Notes: generated by a model from the letters alone, not told the origin. Numbered from the stretch's first letter, positions 34,452-44,200 are shown. The stretch is 56,108 nt of DNA from Bacteroides sp. (GCA_017621035.1 JAGATY010000045.1:1-56108); one strand, 5' to 3'. Translations and numbers: made by a program.

Positions 34452-36053
34452 ATGAAAAGAATCCTCCTGTTCAGCATAGCCTGCCTCTCTCTGCTGGTCT
34501 TACATGCCCAACGCAGCAATCATGCTTTGCGTAAACTTCAGATGGCCGAATTTGCCATTGCTCAACTGTATGTAGATACTGTGAATGAAGACAAACTCGT
34601 GGAGCAAGCCATCATCAAAATGCTGGAAGAGTTAGACCCGCACTCCAACTACAACACTGCCGCTGAAGTGAAGAAGATGAACGAACCGTTACAAGGAGGG
34701 TTTGAAGGCATTGGCATTCAGTTCCAGATGGTGGAAGATACTCTGCTGGTGATTCAGCCCGTCAGTGGAGGCCCGTCAGAAAAAATAGGTATTCTGGCAG
34801 GCGACCGCATTGTTGCGGTGAACGATACAGCCATTGCCGGTGTGAAGATGGGCACGGAAGAGATTATGTCCCGTCTGAAAGGTCCTAAAGGCACTCAGGT
34901 GGCACTTACCATCGTACGTCGAGAGGTGAAAGAACCGCTACTCTTTACCGTCAAACGTGACAAGATTCCTATCTACAGCCTGGATGCTGCCTACATCATT
35001 CAGCCCAAGATAGGGTACATACGCATCAATCGCTTTGGAGCCACCACTATGGAGGAGTTCTCTGAGGCAGTGAAGAAGTTGCAAAAGCAGGGAATGCAAG
35101 ATTTGATACTGGATCTGCAAGGGAATGGAGGCGGGTATCTGAATGCCGCCATCGACTTGGCTAATGAATTTCTTCACCCCAAGAACCTGATTGTATATAC
35201 CGAAGGACGTGCCTCACGCCGGAGTGATTTCCATGCCAAAGGAAATGGTAAGTTGCGCGAAGGCAGACTGGTGGTACTGGTAGATGAGTATTCGGCCTCT
35301 GCCAGTGAGATTGTTACCGGTGCTATACAGGACTGGGACAGAGGAGTGGTTGTTGGTCGACGCACTTTTGGTAAAGGACTGGTACAGCGTCCTATCGACC
35401 TGCCCGACGGCTCTATGATACGCCTTACCGTTTCACGCTACTATACCCCCTCCGGCCGTTGCATTCAAAAGCCTTATGAGAAAGAGGAGGCAACTGGAGA
35501 AACCATGCGTGAGAAGTATAACCAAGACCTGATAGAGCGCTACAACCGGGGTGAGTTGATGCACGCAGACAGTATTCACTTCCCCGATTCGCTGAAACGG
35601 GAAACCATTCGTTTGGGGCGCACCATCTATGGAGGAGGAGGCATCATGCCCGACATCTTTGTCCCCATCGACACGTTGGAGTTCACTGATTACCACCGTC
35701 AATTGGTTGCCAAGGGGGTTGTTATCAAGGCTACCACAAGCTACATAGAGAAACATCGCAAGGAGTTGCAGCGTAAATATAAGAAGTTTGAAACCTTCAA
35801 CGAGAAATTTACTATAGACGAAGCCTTCCTACAAAACCTGCGGACTTTGGCTGACAAAGAGAAGATTACCTTCAACCAGGAGCAGTATAACCATTCACTC
35901 CCTCTTCTGAAAAACCAGCTGAAAGCACTTGTTGCCCGCGACTTGTGGGACATGAATGAATACTTCCAAGTAACAAATACCACCGACCGTGTGGTACAGC
36001 AAGCGCTGAAAGTACTTAATGATGGCAGATACGAAGAGCTAATCTGTTTCTAA
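34452..36053 (+). CDS. S41-family C-terminal processing peptidase
   Basis: A 533-residue periplasmic serine protease (signal peptide 1-19, cut after LHAQ). PDZ domain at about 78-168 (GFEGIGIQFQM, VQPVSGGPSEKIGILAGDRI). Tail-specific protease core follows: GYIRINRFGATTMEEF, DLQGNGGGYL, catalytic SASASE (281-286) with VDEY before it and FGKGLVQ carrying the general-base Lys (K308). The C-terminal 150 residues are a helical extension. Begins 12 nt after coaD, last gene of the parE-coaD run. Confidence 0.93.
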   Translation: MKRILLFSIACLSLLVLHAQRSNHALRKLQMAEFAIAQLYVDTVNEDKLVEQAIIKMLEELDPHSNYNTAAEVKKMNEPLQGGFEGIGIQFQMVEDTLLVIQPVSGGPSEKIGILAGDRIVAVNDTAIAGVKMGTEEIMSRLKGPKGTQVALTIVRREVKEPLLFTVKRDKIPIYSLDAAYIIQPKIGYIRINRFGATTMEEFSEAVKKLQKQGMQDLILDLQGNGGGYLNAAIDLANEFLHPKNLIVYTEGRASRRSDFHAKGNGKLREGRLVVLVDEYSASASEIVTGAIQDWDRGVVVGRRTFGKGLVQRPIDLPDGSMIRLTVSRYYTPSGRCIQKPYEKEEATGETMREKYNQDLIERYNRGELMHADSIHFPDSLKRETIRLGRTIYGGGGIMPDIFVPIDTLEFTDYHRQLVAKGVVIKATTSYIEKHRKELQRKYKKFETFNEKFTIDEAFLQNLRTLADKEKITFNQEQYNHSLPLLKNQLKALVARDLWDMNEYFQVTNTTDRVVQQALKVLNDGRYEELICF

Positions 36054-36077
36054 CTCGGTCAGCTCCTCACCATTGGG

Positions 36078-36677
36078 TCATTCACCAAACAGCCATTTGT
36101 TCAGCCAACGGTTGATGTAGATGTTGGCTACGGCACATCCGGCACCCAAGACAGCACCGGTCAATACATCACTGGGATAGTGTACTCCCTCATTCATGCG
36201 GGACACACCTACCGAACACGCCCATACTGCCGAGGGAGCAATTACATACCACTTGGGATACTTCACACAGAGCGAAGTAGCCAGTGCAAAAGCTGTAGAG
36301 GTGTGACCGGATGGAAATGAGGGGCTATCCTCTCGACTATACGGGTGCACACGGTCGGGATATTTCTCATAGGGTCGTTCCCTATCAATCAGATACTTCA
36401 TGCCATAGGTCACAGCAAAAGCACCTGCCACACTGGTACCTATATATACCGCATCTTTCAACAATGCTTTGTCATCCTTTATCCAGGCAGTTACGGCCAT
36501 AGCCACTGGTACACCAATGGCTACATAAGGCTCTGTTTTTGAGATTACCTTATTGTAGTTGCGAATAAACTTTCCATCCCAACTGTTAATCCGGTGCACG
36601 GTATTGATATCCCAATTCTGTGCCTGCATTCCCAGACAGAGGAGAGAAAAGAGGCTTATGAGTGTTATTCGTTTCAT
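36078..36677 (-). CDS. PAP2-family phosphatase
   Basis: A 199-residue exported protein (signal peptide to about residue 20, QAQ). The three acid-phosphatase motifs are intact: KYLIDRERPYEKYP (KxxxxxxRP), PSFPSGHTSTAF (PSGH) and SRMNEGVHYPSDVLTG (SRxxxxxHxxxD). Likely removes phosphate from lipid or undecaprenyl pyrophosphate-type substrates at the membrane. It converges with the S41 gene, 24 nt apart, with no clear terminator. TATATTTG at 36700-36707. Confidence 0.9.
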   Translation of the reverse strand: MKRITLISLFSLLCLGMQAQNWDINTVHRINSWDGKFIRNYNKVISKTEPYVAIGVPVAMAVTAWIKDDKALLKDAVYIGTSVAGAFAVTYGMKYLIDRERPYEKYPDRVHPYSREDSPSFPSGHTSTAFALATSLCVKYPKWYVIAPSAVWACSVGVSRMNEGVHYPSDVLTGAVLGAGCAVANIYINRWLNKWLFGE

Positions 36678-36699
36678 GTGTTTGCAGCTTTAGACCCTG

Positions 36700-36707
36700 C
36701 AAATATA
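36700..36707 (-). promoter_or_regulatory. -7 promoter box of the PAP2 gene
   Basis: TATATTTG on the minus strand, 22 nt before the ATG. Confidence 0.55.
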
Positions 36708-36758
36708 GCTGAAATCTGCCTCTTGCAGGTTTTTATTATGGAATTATTTCTTTAATTG

Positions 36759-36790
36759 TTTGTTTTATCTAGGTATTTCCTCTATTTTTG
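36759..36790 (+). promoter_or_regulatory. Promoter of the sdh/frd operon
   Basis: TTTG (36759-36762) and TATTTTTG (36783-36790) with a 20-nt spacer; leader of about 65 nt to the sdhC ATG. Confidence 0.75.
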
Positions 36791-36860
36791 CCAGATATTA
36801 AAGTTTCTAAGCTTTAGAAAAACATTGTCTAACTATTAAATAATTTAAATTCAATCATTT

Positions 36861-37568
36861 ATGTGGTTAAGTAATTCATCTGTAGGAAGGAAAGTGGTGA
36901 TGAGTGTTACCGGCATCGCCCTTGTCCTGTTTCTGACGTTTCACATGGCGATGAATCTTGTTGCATTGTTCTCGGCAGAGGGCTACAACATGATTTGTGA
37001 GTTCCTGGGTGCAAACTGGTACGCTTTGGTAGCTTGCGTTGGCTTGGCTGCCTTGTTTGTAATTCACATTATCTACGCCTTCTGGCTGACTATGCAAAAC
37101 CGCAAAGCTCGCGGTTCTGAGCGTTATGCTGTAGTAGAGCGTCGTAAAGAGAAAGTAGAATGGGCTTCTCAAAACATGCTCGTTCTGGGTATTATCGTAA
37201 TTGTAGGTCTGGCACTCCACCTGGTACACTTCTGGGCTAAGATGCAGTTTGTTGAAATCCTGCATGAAACTGGTGCGCATGTAGATGTTGCTACCATGGC
37301 CAATGCTACCAACGGTGCTTACTACATCCAGCAAACTTTCAGCTGCTGGGTTAACGTAGTGCTTTACCTGATTTGGTTAGCTGCTATCTGGTTCCACCTT
37401 ACTCACGGTTTCTGGAGCTCTATGCAATCATTGGGCTGGAACAACAAGACATGGATCAATCGTTGGCAATGTATTTCCAACGTTTATGCAACCATCATCG
37501 TGTTGGGCTTTGCTGCTGTAGTAGTAGCATTCTTCGTTAAGTCACTTTGCTGCGGAGGAGCTTGCTAA
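36861..37568 (+). CDS. sdhC: Succinate dehydrogenase/fumarate reductase cytochrome b subunit
   Basis: A 235-residue membrane anchor with five helices, the Bacteroides/Wolinella-type diheme cytochrome b558 of complex II, which passes electrons between menaquinone and the iron-sulfur subunit. Histidines in helices (FHMAMNLVAL, VIHIIYAFW, LALHLVHFW, WFHLTHGFW) are candidate haem ligands. Start MWLSNSSVGRKVVMSVTGI is typical. First gene of the operon; codon choice is that of a highly expressed gene. Confidence 0.94.
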   Translation: MWLSNSSVGRKVVMSVTGIALVLFLTFHMAMNLVALFSAEGYNMICEFLGANWYALVACVGLAALFVIHIIYAFWLTMQNRKARGSERYAVVERRKEKVEWASQNMLVLGIIVIVGLALHLVHFWAKMQFVEILHETGAHVDVATMANATNGAYYIQQTFSCWVNVVLYLIWLAAIWFHLTHGFWSSMQSLGWNNKTWINRWQCISNVYATIIVLGFAAVVVAFFVKSLCCGGAC

Positions 37569-37663
37569 ACAGATATTAGTCGACGAGTGGACCGGTTAAA
37601 GGTCTGCAAGTAGACACATTTTTATCATACATCATTCATAATTCACAATTCAGAAATAGCATT

Positions 37664-39610
37664 ATGACTAAGATAGATTCTAAGATTCCGGCAGGACCGG
37701 TGGCCGAGAAATGGACAAACTATAAGGCTCACCAAAAACTTGTTAACCCTGCCAACAAGCGTCGTTTGGATATCATCGTAGTGGGTACAGGTTTGGCCGG
37801 TGCCAGTGCAGCTGCATCACTCGGTGAGATGGGTTTCCGCGTATTTAACTTCTGTATTCAAGATTCACCTCGTCGTGCGCACTCCATTGCAGCACAGGGT
37901 GGTATCAATGCAGCAAAGAACTATCAGAACGATGGTGACTCTGTTTACCGTCTGTTTTACGATACAGTAAAGGGTGGTGACTACCGTGCCCGTGAAGCTA
38001 ACGTTTATCGTTTGGCTGAAGTATCTAACAACATCATCGACCAATGTGTGGCACAAGGTGTTCCTTTTGCACGCGAATATGGTGGTACACTGGACAACCG
38101 TTCATTCGGTGGTGCTCAGGTATCTCGTACCTTCTATGCCAAGGGTCAGACCGGTCAGCAGTTGTTGCTGGGTGCTTATTCTGCACTGAGCCGTCAGGTA
38201 GGTGTAGGTACAGTGAAGTTGTACACTCGTTATGAAATGCAAGACGTGGTAGTTATCGATGGCCGTGCTCGCGGTATCATTGCTAAGAACCTTGTAACCG
38301 GCGAGTTGGAACGTTTTGCTGCTCACGCAGTAGTCATTGCTACCGGTGGTTACGGTAACGCTTACTTCCTCTCTACCAACGCTATGGGTTGTAACTGTTC
38401 TGCTGCTATGGCTTGCTACCGTAAGGGTGCTTGGTTTGCCAACCCTGCTTACGTACAGATTCACCCCACTTGTGTTCCCGTACACGGCGACAAGCAATCT
38501 AAGTTGACTTTGATGTCAGAGTCTCTGCGTAACGACGGTCGTATCTGGGTTCCCAAGAAATTGGAAGATGCCAAGAAATTGCAAGAAGGTACACTTCAGG
38601 GTAAAGATATTCCTGATGAAGACCGCGACTTCTACTTGGAACGTCGTTATCCGGCCTTCGGTAACTTGGTTCCGCGTGACGTTGCCAGCCGTGCTGCTAA
38701 GGAACGTTGCGACAAGGGCTATGGCGTAAACAACACAGGTTTGGCCGTATTCCTCGACTTCAAGTATGCTATCGACCGTTTGGGTAAGGATGTGGTTGCT
38801 GCTCGCTATGGTAACCTCTTCGATATGTATGAAGAAATCACTGATGACAATCCGTACGAAACCCCGATGATGATTTATCCTGCTATCCACTATACAATGG
38901 GTGGTATCTGGGTAGACTACGAACTGATGACCTCTATCAAGGGTCTGTTCGCCATCGGTGAATGTAACTTCTCTGACCACGGTGCCAACCGTTTGGGTGC
39001 ATCTGCATTGATGCAAGGTTTGGCTGATGGTTACTTTGTATTGCCTTACACCATCCAGAACTACCTGGCCGACCAGATTACAGTTCCTCGCTTCTCAACA
39101 GATCTGCCTGAGTTTGCTGCTGCAGAAAAGGCTATCCAAGACAAGATTGACTGGATGATGGGCATCCAAGGTAAGCGCTCTGTAGACTCAATCCACAAGG
39201 AACTGGGTCACATCATGTGGGAATACATGGGTATGGGTCGTACCGAAGAAGGCTTGAAGACCGGTCTTGCCAAGCTGAAAGAAATCCGCAAGGTATTTGA
39301 GAAAGACCTCTTCATCCCGGGCAGCAAGGAAGGCATGAACGTAGAGCTGGACAAGGCTATCCGTTTGTGGGACTTCATCACCATGGGCGAACTCGTTGCT
39401 TACGATGCTTTGAACCGTAACGAATCTTGTGGCGGTCACTTCCGTGAAGAGTACCAGACAGAAGAGGGTGAAGCTAAGCGTGACGACGAGAACTTCTTCT
39501 ACGTTGCTTGCTGGGAATACCAAGGCAGCGACGAAAAAGAACCCGTCCTCCTGAAAGAACCCCTGGTTTACGAAGCAATCAAGGTACAGACGAGAAATTA
39601 TAAATCATAA
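37664..39610 (+). CDS. sdhA: Succinate dehydrogenase/fumarate reductase flavoprotein subunit
   Basis: A 648-residue catalytic subunit with covalently bound [23 protein letters not shown] (about 35-54) is the FAD-binding motif; [20 protein letters not shown] has the covalent His region ([11 protein letters not shown]); active-site segments include HPTCVP and [12 protein letters not shown], and [20 protein letters not shown]. It interconverts fumarate and succinate, the main anaerobic respiration step in Bacteroides. The gap to sdhB is unusually long because of an inserted small gene. Confidence 0.96.
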   Translation: MTKIDSKIPAGPVAEKWTNYKAHQKLVNPANKRRLDIIVVGTGLAGASAAASLGEMGFRVFNFCIQDSPRRAHSIAAQGGINAAKNYQNDGDSVYRLFYDTVKGGDYRAREANVYRLAEVSNNIIDQCVAQGVPFAREYGGTLDNRSFGGAQVSRTFYAKGQTGQQLLLGAYSALSRQVGVGTVKLYTRYEMQDVVVIDGRARGIIAKNLVTGELERFAAHAVVIATGGYGNAYFLSTNAMGCNCSAAMACYRKGAWFANPAYVQIHPTCVPVHGDKQSKLTLMSESLRNDGRIWVPKKLEDAKKLQEGTLQGKDIPDEDRDFYLERRYPAFGNLVPRDVASRAAKERCDKGYGVNNTGLAVFLDFKYAIDRLGKDVVAARYGNLFDMYEEITDDNPYETPMMIYPAIHYTMGGIWVDYELMTSIKGLFAIGECNFSDHGANRLGASALMQGLADGYFVLPYTIQNYLADQITVPRFSTDLPEFAAAEKAIQDKIDWMMGIQGKRSVDSIHKELGHIMWEYMGMGRTEEGLKTGLAKLKEIRKVFEKDLFIPGSKEGMNVELDKAIRLWDFITMGELVAYDALNRNESCGGHFREEYQTEEGEAKRDDENFFYVACWEYQGSDEKEPVLLKEPLVYEAIKVQTRNYKS

Positions 39611-39625
39611 ATAACGTTGTTGGTA

Positions 39626-40051
39626 GTCGACAAGTTAACAAGTTGACAAGACACAAGGAAAAAGAAGGTAATGGTGAAAAGTCATAAGGATTTGCTGGTA
39701 TGGCAGAAAAGTATAGTTTTTGTAAAAGAACTCTATACTGTGACTCAATCGTTCCCGAAAGAAGAATTATATGGAATAACATCCCAAATGAGGCGTGCTG
39801 CGGTTTCCATTCCATCCAATATTTCAGAAGGATATGGAAGATGCCACGACAGAGAGTTGATACATTTCTTATATATTTCATTAGGTTCTGCTGCTGAAAT
39901 AGAAACTCAACTCATCGTTTGCAAAGAAATCGGACTGTTGCCCGATGACAAATATAAATTCTTCATGGATAGTATTTCAGAGATAATCAGAATGCTGTCG
40001 GCTCTTGTTAACAAACGGGTTTCAACCTCGTCAACTTGTTAACTCGTCAAC
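39626..40051 (+). mobile_element. IVS-like element: inverted octamer-repeat ends bracketing a four-helix-bundle gene
   Basis: The left end (39626-39650) is a run of CAAGTTRA octamers. The right end (40027-40051, with more units to 40060) is the complementary run YAACTTGT. They pair over 25 positions with 22 matches and 15 contiguous. In the sdh transcript this would be a long stem enclosing the ORF, the same plan as 23S rRNA intervening sequences that encode S23 proteins. The right repeat also encodes the last residues of the protein. It sits wholly between sdhA and sdhB. Confidence 0.6.
39671..40042 (+). CDS. Four-helix bundle protein (S23/IVS family)
   Basis: A 123-residue helical protein: KDLLVWQKSIVFVKELYTVT, then FPKEELYGITSQMRRAAVSIPSNISEGYGR (the family hallmark R-A-SIPSNI-EG), FLYISLGSAAEIETQL and IGLLPDDKYKFFMDSISEI. 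This matches the 23S rRNA intervening-sequence protein family, related to the Avd accessory proteins of diversity-generating retroelements. It has no known link to complex II. The AT-rich third-codon usage differs from the neighbouring sdh genes. Its final residues (STSSTC) are encoded by the right inverted repeat. Start ATG at 39671 follows AAAGAAGGTA. Confidence 0.88.
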   Translation: MVKSHKDLLVWQKSIVFVKELYTVTQSFPKEELYGITSQMRRAAVSIPSNISEGYGRCHDRELIHFLYISLGSAAEIETQLIVCKEIGLLPDDKYKFFMDSISEIIRMLSALVNKRVSTSSTC

Positions 40052-40075
40052 TTGTCAACTCAAAATATTAAAATT

Positions 40076-40831
40076 ATGGACAAAAACATATCATTTACAT
40101 TGAAGGTATGGCGCCAAGCAGGTCCGAAGGCTAAGGGCGCTTTTGAAACATACCAGATGAAAGATATCCCGGGTGATACTTCATTCCTGGAAATGCTCGA
40201 TATCTTGAACGAACAACTCATCTCCGAAGGTAAGGAACCTGTTGTATTTGACCACGACTGCCGCGAAGGTATCTGCGGTATGTGTTCACTCTACATCAAC
40301 GGTCATCCGCATGGCCCTGCTACCGGTGCTACCACTTGCCAAATCTACATGCGTCGTTTCAAAGATGGCGATACCATCACTGTTGAGCCTTGGCGTTCTG
40401 CCGGTTTCCCGGTTATCAAAGACTTGATGGTTGACCGTACTGCTTACGACAAGATTATGCAAGCCGGCGGTTACGTAAGCGTTCGTACCGGTGCTCCGCA
40501 AGATGCCAATGCCATCCTTATCCCGAAACCCATTGCAGACGAAGCTATGGATGCTGCCAGCTGTATCGGTTGTGGCGCTTGTGTAGCTGCATGTAAGAAT
40601 GGTTCTGCCATGTTGTTCGTTTCAGCCAAAGTTAGCCAGTTGAATCTGTTGCCGCAAGGCAAGCCCGAAGCACTTCGCCGTGCTAAGGCCATGTTGAGCA
40701 AAATGGATGAGCTGGGCTTCGGTAACTGTACCAACACACGTGCCTGCGAAGCCGAGTGCCCGAAGAATGTTTCCATCAGCAACATTGCCCGCCTGAACCG
40801 CGACTTCATCAAGGCTAAGCTGAAAGACTGA
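40076..40831 (+). CDS. sdhB: Succinate dehydrogenase/fumarate reductase iron-sulfur subunit
   Basis: A 251-residue subunit carrying three Fe-S clusters: the [2Fe-2S] site in [13 protein letters not shown], the [4Fe-4S] site in [11 protein letters not shown], and further cysteines in [12 protein letters not shown] for the second high-potential cluster. Start [11 protein letters not shown] at 40076; the frame is open from 40052 within the repeat, but no good start lies there. Electron conduit between the SdhA flavin and SdhC haem. Last gene of the operon, followed by a strong terminator. Confidence 0.95.
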   Translation: MDKNISFTLKVWRQAGPKAKGAFETYQMKDIPGDTSFLEMLDILNEQLISEGKEPVVFDHDCREGICGMCSLYINGHPHGPATGATTCQIYMRRFKDGDTITVEPWRSAGFPVIKDLMVDRTAYDKIMQAGGYVSVRTGAPQDANAILIPKPIADEAMDAASCIGCGACVAACKNGSAMLFVSAKVSQLNLLPQGKPEALRRAKAMLSKMDELGFGNCTNTRACEAECPKNVSISNIARLNRDFIKAKLKD

Positions 40832-40864
40832 TTCGCTCCTTTCTACATTTGATTAATATCAACA

Positions 40865-40907
40865 GAAGCCTCTCCACCGGAATCTATACTCCGGTTGGAG
40901 GGGCTTC
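40865..40907 (+). terminator. Terminator of the sdh operon
   Basis: GAAGCCTCTCC-ACCGGA pairs with TCCGGTTGGAGGGGCTTC around an 8-nt loop, followed by TTCTTC. It begins 34 nt past sdhB. Confidence 0.85.
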
Positions 40908-40957
40908 TTCATAGGGCTTACCCTGAATTCAATATGGTACTAACAAGATACATCTGC

Positions 40958-41059
40958 CGCGTTTGTTCCGCACAAGTGTGGAGCGCGGTGGACACAAGTG
41001 CGGAGCAAACGCCACACTTGTGTGGAACAAACGCGGGACTTGTGTGGAGCAAACGCCAG
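40958..41059. repeat. Locus-specific palindromic array (CACAAGTG/CACTTGTG units)
   Basis: CGCGTTTGTTCC...CACAAGTGTGG (40958-40981) faces CCACACTTGTG...GGAACAAACGCG (41012-41035), a 24-bp stem with one mismatch. Extra partial units GACACAAGTGCGGAGCAAAC and ACTTGTGTGGAGCAAACGCC occur inside and to the right. It lies between the sdh terminator and the polysaccharide-cluster terminator, in a 476-bp gap with no supported gene. Confidence 0.75.
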
Positions 41060-41231
41060 TTTTTCAATCTACTGCACCTGATTTTTTGCCTGTTTCTCGA
41101 TAAATAGTTACGTATCTAGTGACTCAAGATTGCCACAGATAATCAATCGAAAAATGTACCGAAACTATTACTGTCTGCTAAATGCAAAAATACTGTTCTT
41201 CGGATGCTTACTTCCTCCCATGAAAACAGCA

Positions 41232-41273
41232 TAAAAAAAACAGCCGGACATCTCCCGAAGGAGTGCCCGGCTG
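41232..41273 (-). terminator. Terminator of the polysaccharide cluster
   Basis: On the minus strand CAGCCGGGCACTCC, loop TTCG, GGAGATGTCCGGCTG, then eight Ts or more. A UUCG-capped stem with a U tract, about 35 nt past the last gene. Confidence 0.92.
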
Positions 41274-41307
41274 CCGTTTAAAACATGTAACCGCTGTTAC
41301 TCTGTCA

Positions 41308-42120
41308 TTATCTTAATAATTTTTTATAGACCCATGCTCGAAAGCTGTTTGGTATTATACGTGCAGTAAAACGAATGAAAGTATTCCTTATAAGTTCTTT
41401 ATGAGAAATGAATCTTCTTTCATGAAGCATTTTTTGGAAGCGAAGTTCATCTTTGGCATACTTCCAACCGCCCCGTCGCTTAAACATATCCGGTGAGAAG
41501 CGGAAATACAATAAGCTTTCCTGAATGTTGTGAAACTTCGCCCCATTCATCAACATACGTACCCACAGATAGTAATCCTCAAACAAAGGGAAATGTTGAT
41601 AGCCACCGGCTGCCAGTACCGCACTCTTTTTAAACATCGCTACCGGATGGTTAATCGGGCAACGAAGCTTGGCATAATTATAAAGTTCAGCATGTGTTTC
41701 CGGTAATTTTCGTACCGAAACCACGTTATTTACTTCACCCTCAAACTCCTCTATCCAAGCACTTACAATATCCACTTCCGGATGTTCTTCAAAAACTTGT
41801 ATCTGTCGTTCAAATCGGTTCGATTTAGCAATATCGTCTGTATCCATTCTGGCTACAAGCTCATGTGAACAATGTTTCAATCCTTCGTTTAAAGCCTTGC
41901 CCAAACCTTGGTTTTGGGGTAGTTGGATTACCTTTATCATAGGAACTTCATTTTGATATTTTTTTATGATAAGGTCTAACTCTGTCGTTAAAGAGCCATC
42001 TTTGATTAATACTATCTCAGGGGGTATTAAAGTCTGATTAAGTATGCTAGCAAGACTTTGTTCAAGGAATATTGGTTGCTCTTTAATATACACAGATAAT
42101 AGAACAGAAAAATTAATCAT
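41308..42120 (-). CDS. Family 2 glycosyltransferase
   Basis: A 270-residue GT-A enzyme, with FSVLLSVYIKEQPIFLEQSL at the start, IVLIKDGSLTTELD and the metal/nucleotide-binding ARMDTDDIAK around residue 92-101; ED-type acceptor motif FEDYYLWVRM near 180. It probably adds one sugar to the lipid-linked repeat unit on the cytoplasmic face. Last gene of the leftward cluster; its start abuts the previous stop by 1 nt. Confidence 0.9.
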   Translation of the reverse strand: MINFSVLLSVYIKEQPIFLEQSLASILNQTLIPPEIVLIKDGSLTTELDLIIKKYQNEVPMIKVIQLPQNQGLGKALNEGLKHCSHELVARMDTDDIAKSNRFERQIQVFEEHPEVDIVSAWIEEFEGEVNNVVSVRKLPETHAELYNYAKLRCPINHPVAMFKKSAVLAAGGYQHFPLFEDYYLWVRMLMNGAKFHNIQESLLYFRFSPDMFKRRGGWKYAKDELRFQKMLHERRFISHKELIRNTFIRFTARIIPNSFRAWVYKKLLR

Positions 42121-42121
42121 C

Positions 42122-43069
42122 TTATTTAACTTTAGAAATGTAATTGGTTATTTTGCCATTTGTTACATATAGGGCTAAGACATAAATCGATTTTAGAATA
42201 TGGATTTTAAATATCGGCAAGATTCTTAAATGATTTTTCTTTATGGATTCAACGAGATTATTCTTTCTACTGAGCGGCCATTTGAACGATGAGTTGGAAT
42301 AAAGCAATAAAAACATTGCACTTATTTCATCTTTTATTTGGCAATAGAATGGTTGTTTACTCAAATAATCTTCAATAAAGATACCGGCTCTCAATGTTTC
42401 TTCTGCGTATTTTTTATTTCTGATATGAGAGGCTGATTGTGAATATTGGATATAGTTATATATTGGATAATTAATTCCCTTAATTCTTTCTGCTTTTGAT
42501 ACGATTTGGATAAATATAGCAGCATCTTCACCGATCCTTATATCCACAGGTGTTTTGATAGAATCGTCAAACAATTCTTTACGATAGATTTTACCACATA
42601 GTTCCCATCCACATCTACCTGTCAATACTTTTTTGAGATATGATATTTTACCCAATTCATTAAAGAAAATTCTTGTTCTCTTTAATAGCTTATTATCTTT
42701 CAGTATATTAAAGCACGCAACAAAAATATCAGCATCCTCATTTTTCTCTATTTCATTTTTTATCAGTTCAAATGCTCCAGAGTCTAATGTATCATCCACA
42801 TCCAAGAACATAATGTAATTTCCTGTTGCTTTTGAAATTCCATATTCACGCGCTTTTGCAGCACCTTGATTGATTTGAGAATATACTTTAATTCTAAAGT
42901 CTTGCGCTGCGTATGCTTCCAATACTCTCAGTGAGCCATCTTTACTTCCATCATTTACGAATATAGCCTCCCAATTAGACAAGCCTTGCACTTTTAATGA
43001 ATTCACACATGTTTCAATATACGGTTGTGAATTATAACATGGTATTATTACAGAAATCAAAGGTTGCAT
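42122..43069 (-). CDS. Family 2 glycosyltransferase
   Basis: A 315-residue GT-A enzyme: LISVIIPCYNSQPYIETCVN, FVNDGSKDGSLRVLEAY and MFLDVDDTLD (DxD, about 92-101), then RIGEDAAIFIQI near 190. The C-terminal half is more variable and AT-rich. Starts 3 nt downstream of the GT4 gene stop. Donor and acceptor unknown. Confidence 0.9.
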   Translation of the reverse strand: MQPLISVIIPCYNSQPYIETCVNSLKVQGLSNWEAIFVNDGSKDGSLRVLEAYAAQDFRIKVYSQINQGAAKAREYGISKATGNYIMFLDVDDTLDSGAFELIKNEIEKNEDADIFVACFNILKDNKLLKRTRIFFNELGKISYLKKVLTGRCGWELCGKIYRKELFDDSIKTPVDIRIGEDAAIFIQIVSKAERIKGINYPIYNYIQYSQSASHIRNKKYAEETLRAGIFIEDYLSKQPFYCQIKDEISAMFLLLYSNSSFKWPLSRKNNLVESIKKNHLRILPIFKIHILKSIYVLALYVTNGKITNYISKVK

Positions 43070-43072
43070 TGT

Positions 43073-44197
43073 TTATTCTTTTATTACGCTTTCAAACAAA
43101 TCAATCCATTTTTTCATTACTGTTTCTTGCGAGTATTGCTTGGAGGCTTCGTAGGCACACTTTCCTCCTTGCTTTCTCATGTCTTCATTTTCCATCCACT
43201 TCATCAATGCGGCAGCCAATGCTTTTGTGTCACCATTCGGTACCAAACTGCCAAAAGAATCTTTAATGACATCCATTGGGCCACAGGGACAGGCAAAAGA
43301 AACAAGCGGCAAACCGCAAGCCATCGCTTCAATCAAGACCATGGGAAGACCTTCGTATCTAGAAGACATAACGTAAATGGAACTTCTCAGATATTCCTTT
43401 TCTATTTCCGAGATGGCTGGCATTAGTTTGATGGAAGCGATATTTTTACTTTGTATTTGTTTTTCCAGTTCGTGCTTGTCACCATTGCCAAAGATGTAAA
43501 GTTCCCATTCGGGAAACTTCTCTGTTACCAGTTTCCAAGCATCAATCAGCAAATCAAAGCCCTTCTGAAAACTAGCCCTGCCTGCACTTATCACTCGTCT
43601 GGAAGTACAAGAAGACTTCTCGGCAGAAATATGAGGTATAAAATTAGGGATTACACATATATTGTCCAGATTTCCCCATTGCAGCTTATCTTCATCCGTC
43701 AATACGACAAAACGATGATAGTTTCGTATCACGGTAGTCCATCGCTCTGTCCTTCTTTTTTGCACCCATTTCATCAATGGATTCTTAGCCTCTATCACTT
43801 TTATGTATTTGGAGAAATGGTATTCAAGAATCTTTTTGCTACCGTCCTTGATTTTGTATAAAAAATCAAAGTCTCTGTCAAACATGGAAATACAGATGTC
43901 CGGCTTCTCTTTGTATAACAGGGCCGTCAGTTTCTGTTCATGTATTTTCTTCTTGAATTGTTTTTTGATGAGCCTATATATTATATTCCTGTCTTTATCT
44001 TCATCGTAGTTGATTCCCAAATCATAGAATTTTATCTTATTTGAAAATGGAAAGAAGTGTTTTTGACCTCTTTGCTCGGTCGTAACAATGGACACATCAT
44101 AATTTAGGACATCAGCCAGATAATTGGCTTTATTCATCAATATTCTTTCCATTCCACCTGAATTAGAGGTGGAATTAATGGAGTAAATGATTTTCAT
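43073..44197 (-). CDS. Family 4 glycosyltransferase
   Basis: A 374-residue GT-B retaining enzyme. SNSGGMERILMNKANYLAD (glycine-rich acceptor loop, about 11-30), VISAGRASFQKGFDLLIDAW (start of donor domain, about 205) and MSSRYEGLPMVLIEAMACGLPLVSF containing the EX7E motif. Part of the leftward cluster, 3 nt from each neighbour, so cotranslation is likely. Specificity cannot be read. Confidence 0.92.
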   Translation of the reverse strand: MKIIYSINSTSNSGGMERILMNKANYLADVLNYDVSIVTTEQRGQKHFFPFSNKIKFYDLGINYDEDKDRNIIYRLIKKQFKKKIHEQKLTALLYKEKPDICISMFDRDFDFLYKIKDGSKKILEYHFSKYIKVIEAKNPLMKWVQKRRTERWTTVIRNYHRFVVLTDEDKLQWGNLDNICVIPNFIPHISAEKSSCTSRRVISAGRASFQKGFDLLIDAWKLVTEKFPEWELYIFGNGDKHELEKQIQSKNIASIKLMPAISEIEKEYLRSSIYVMSSRYEGLPMVLIEAMACGLPLVSFACPCGPMDVIKDSFGSLVPNGDTKALAAALMKWMENEDMRKQGGKCAYEASKQYSQETVMKKWIDLFESVIKE

Positions 44198-44200
44198 ATA

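Noticed and set aside
40895-41107. 70-codon plus-strand frame after the sdh operon
   Set aside because: It begins inside the terminator stem and reads through the palindromic array; not a plausible gene.
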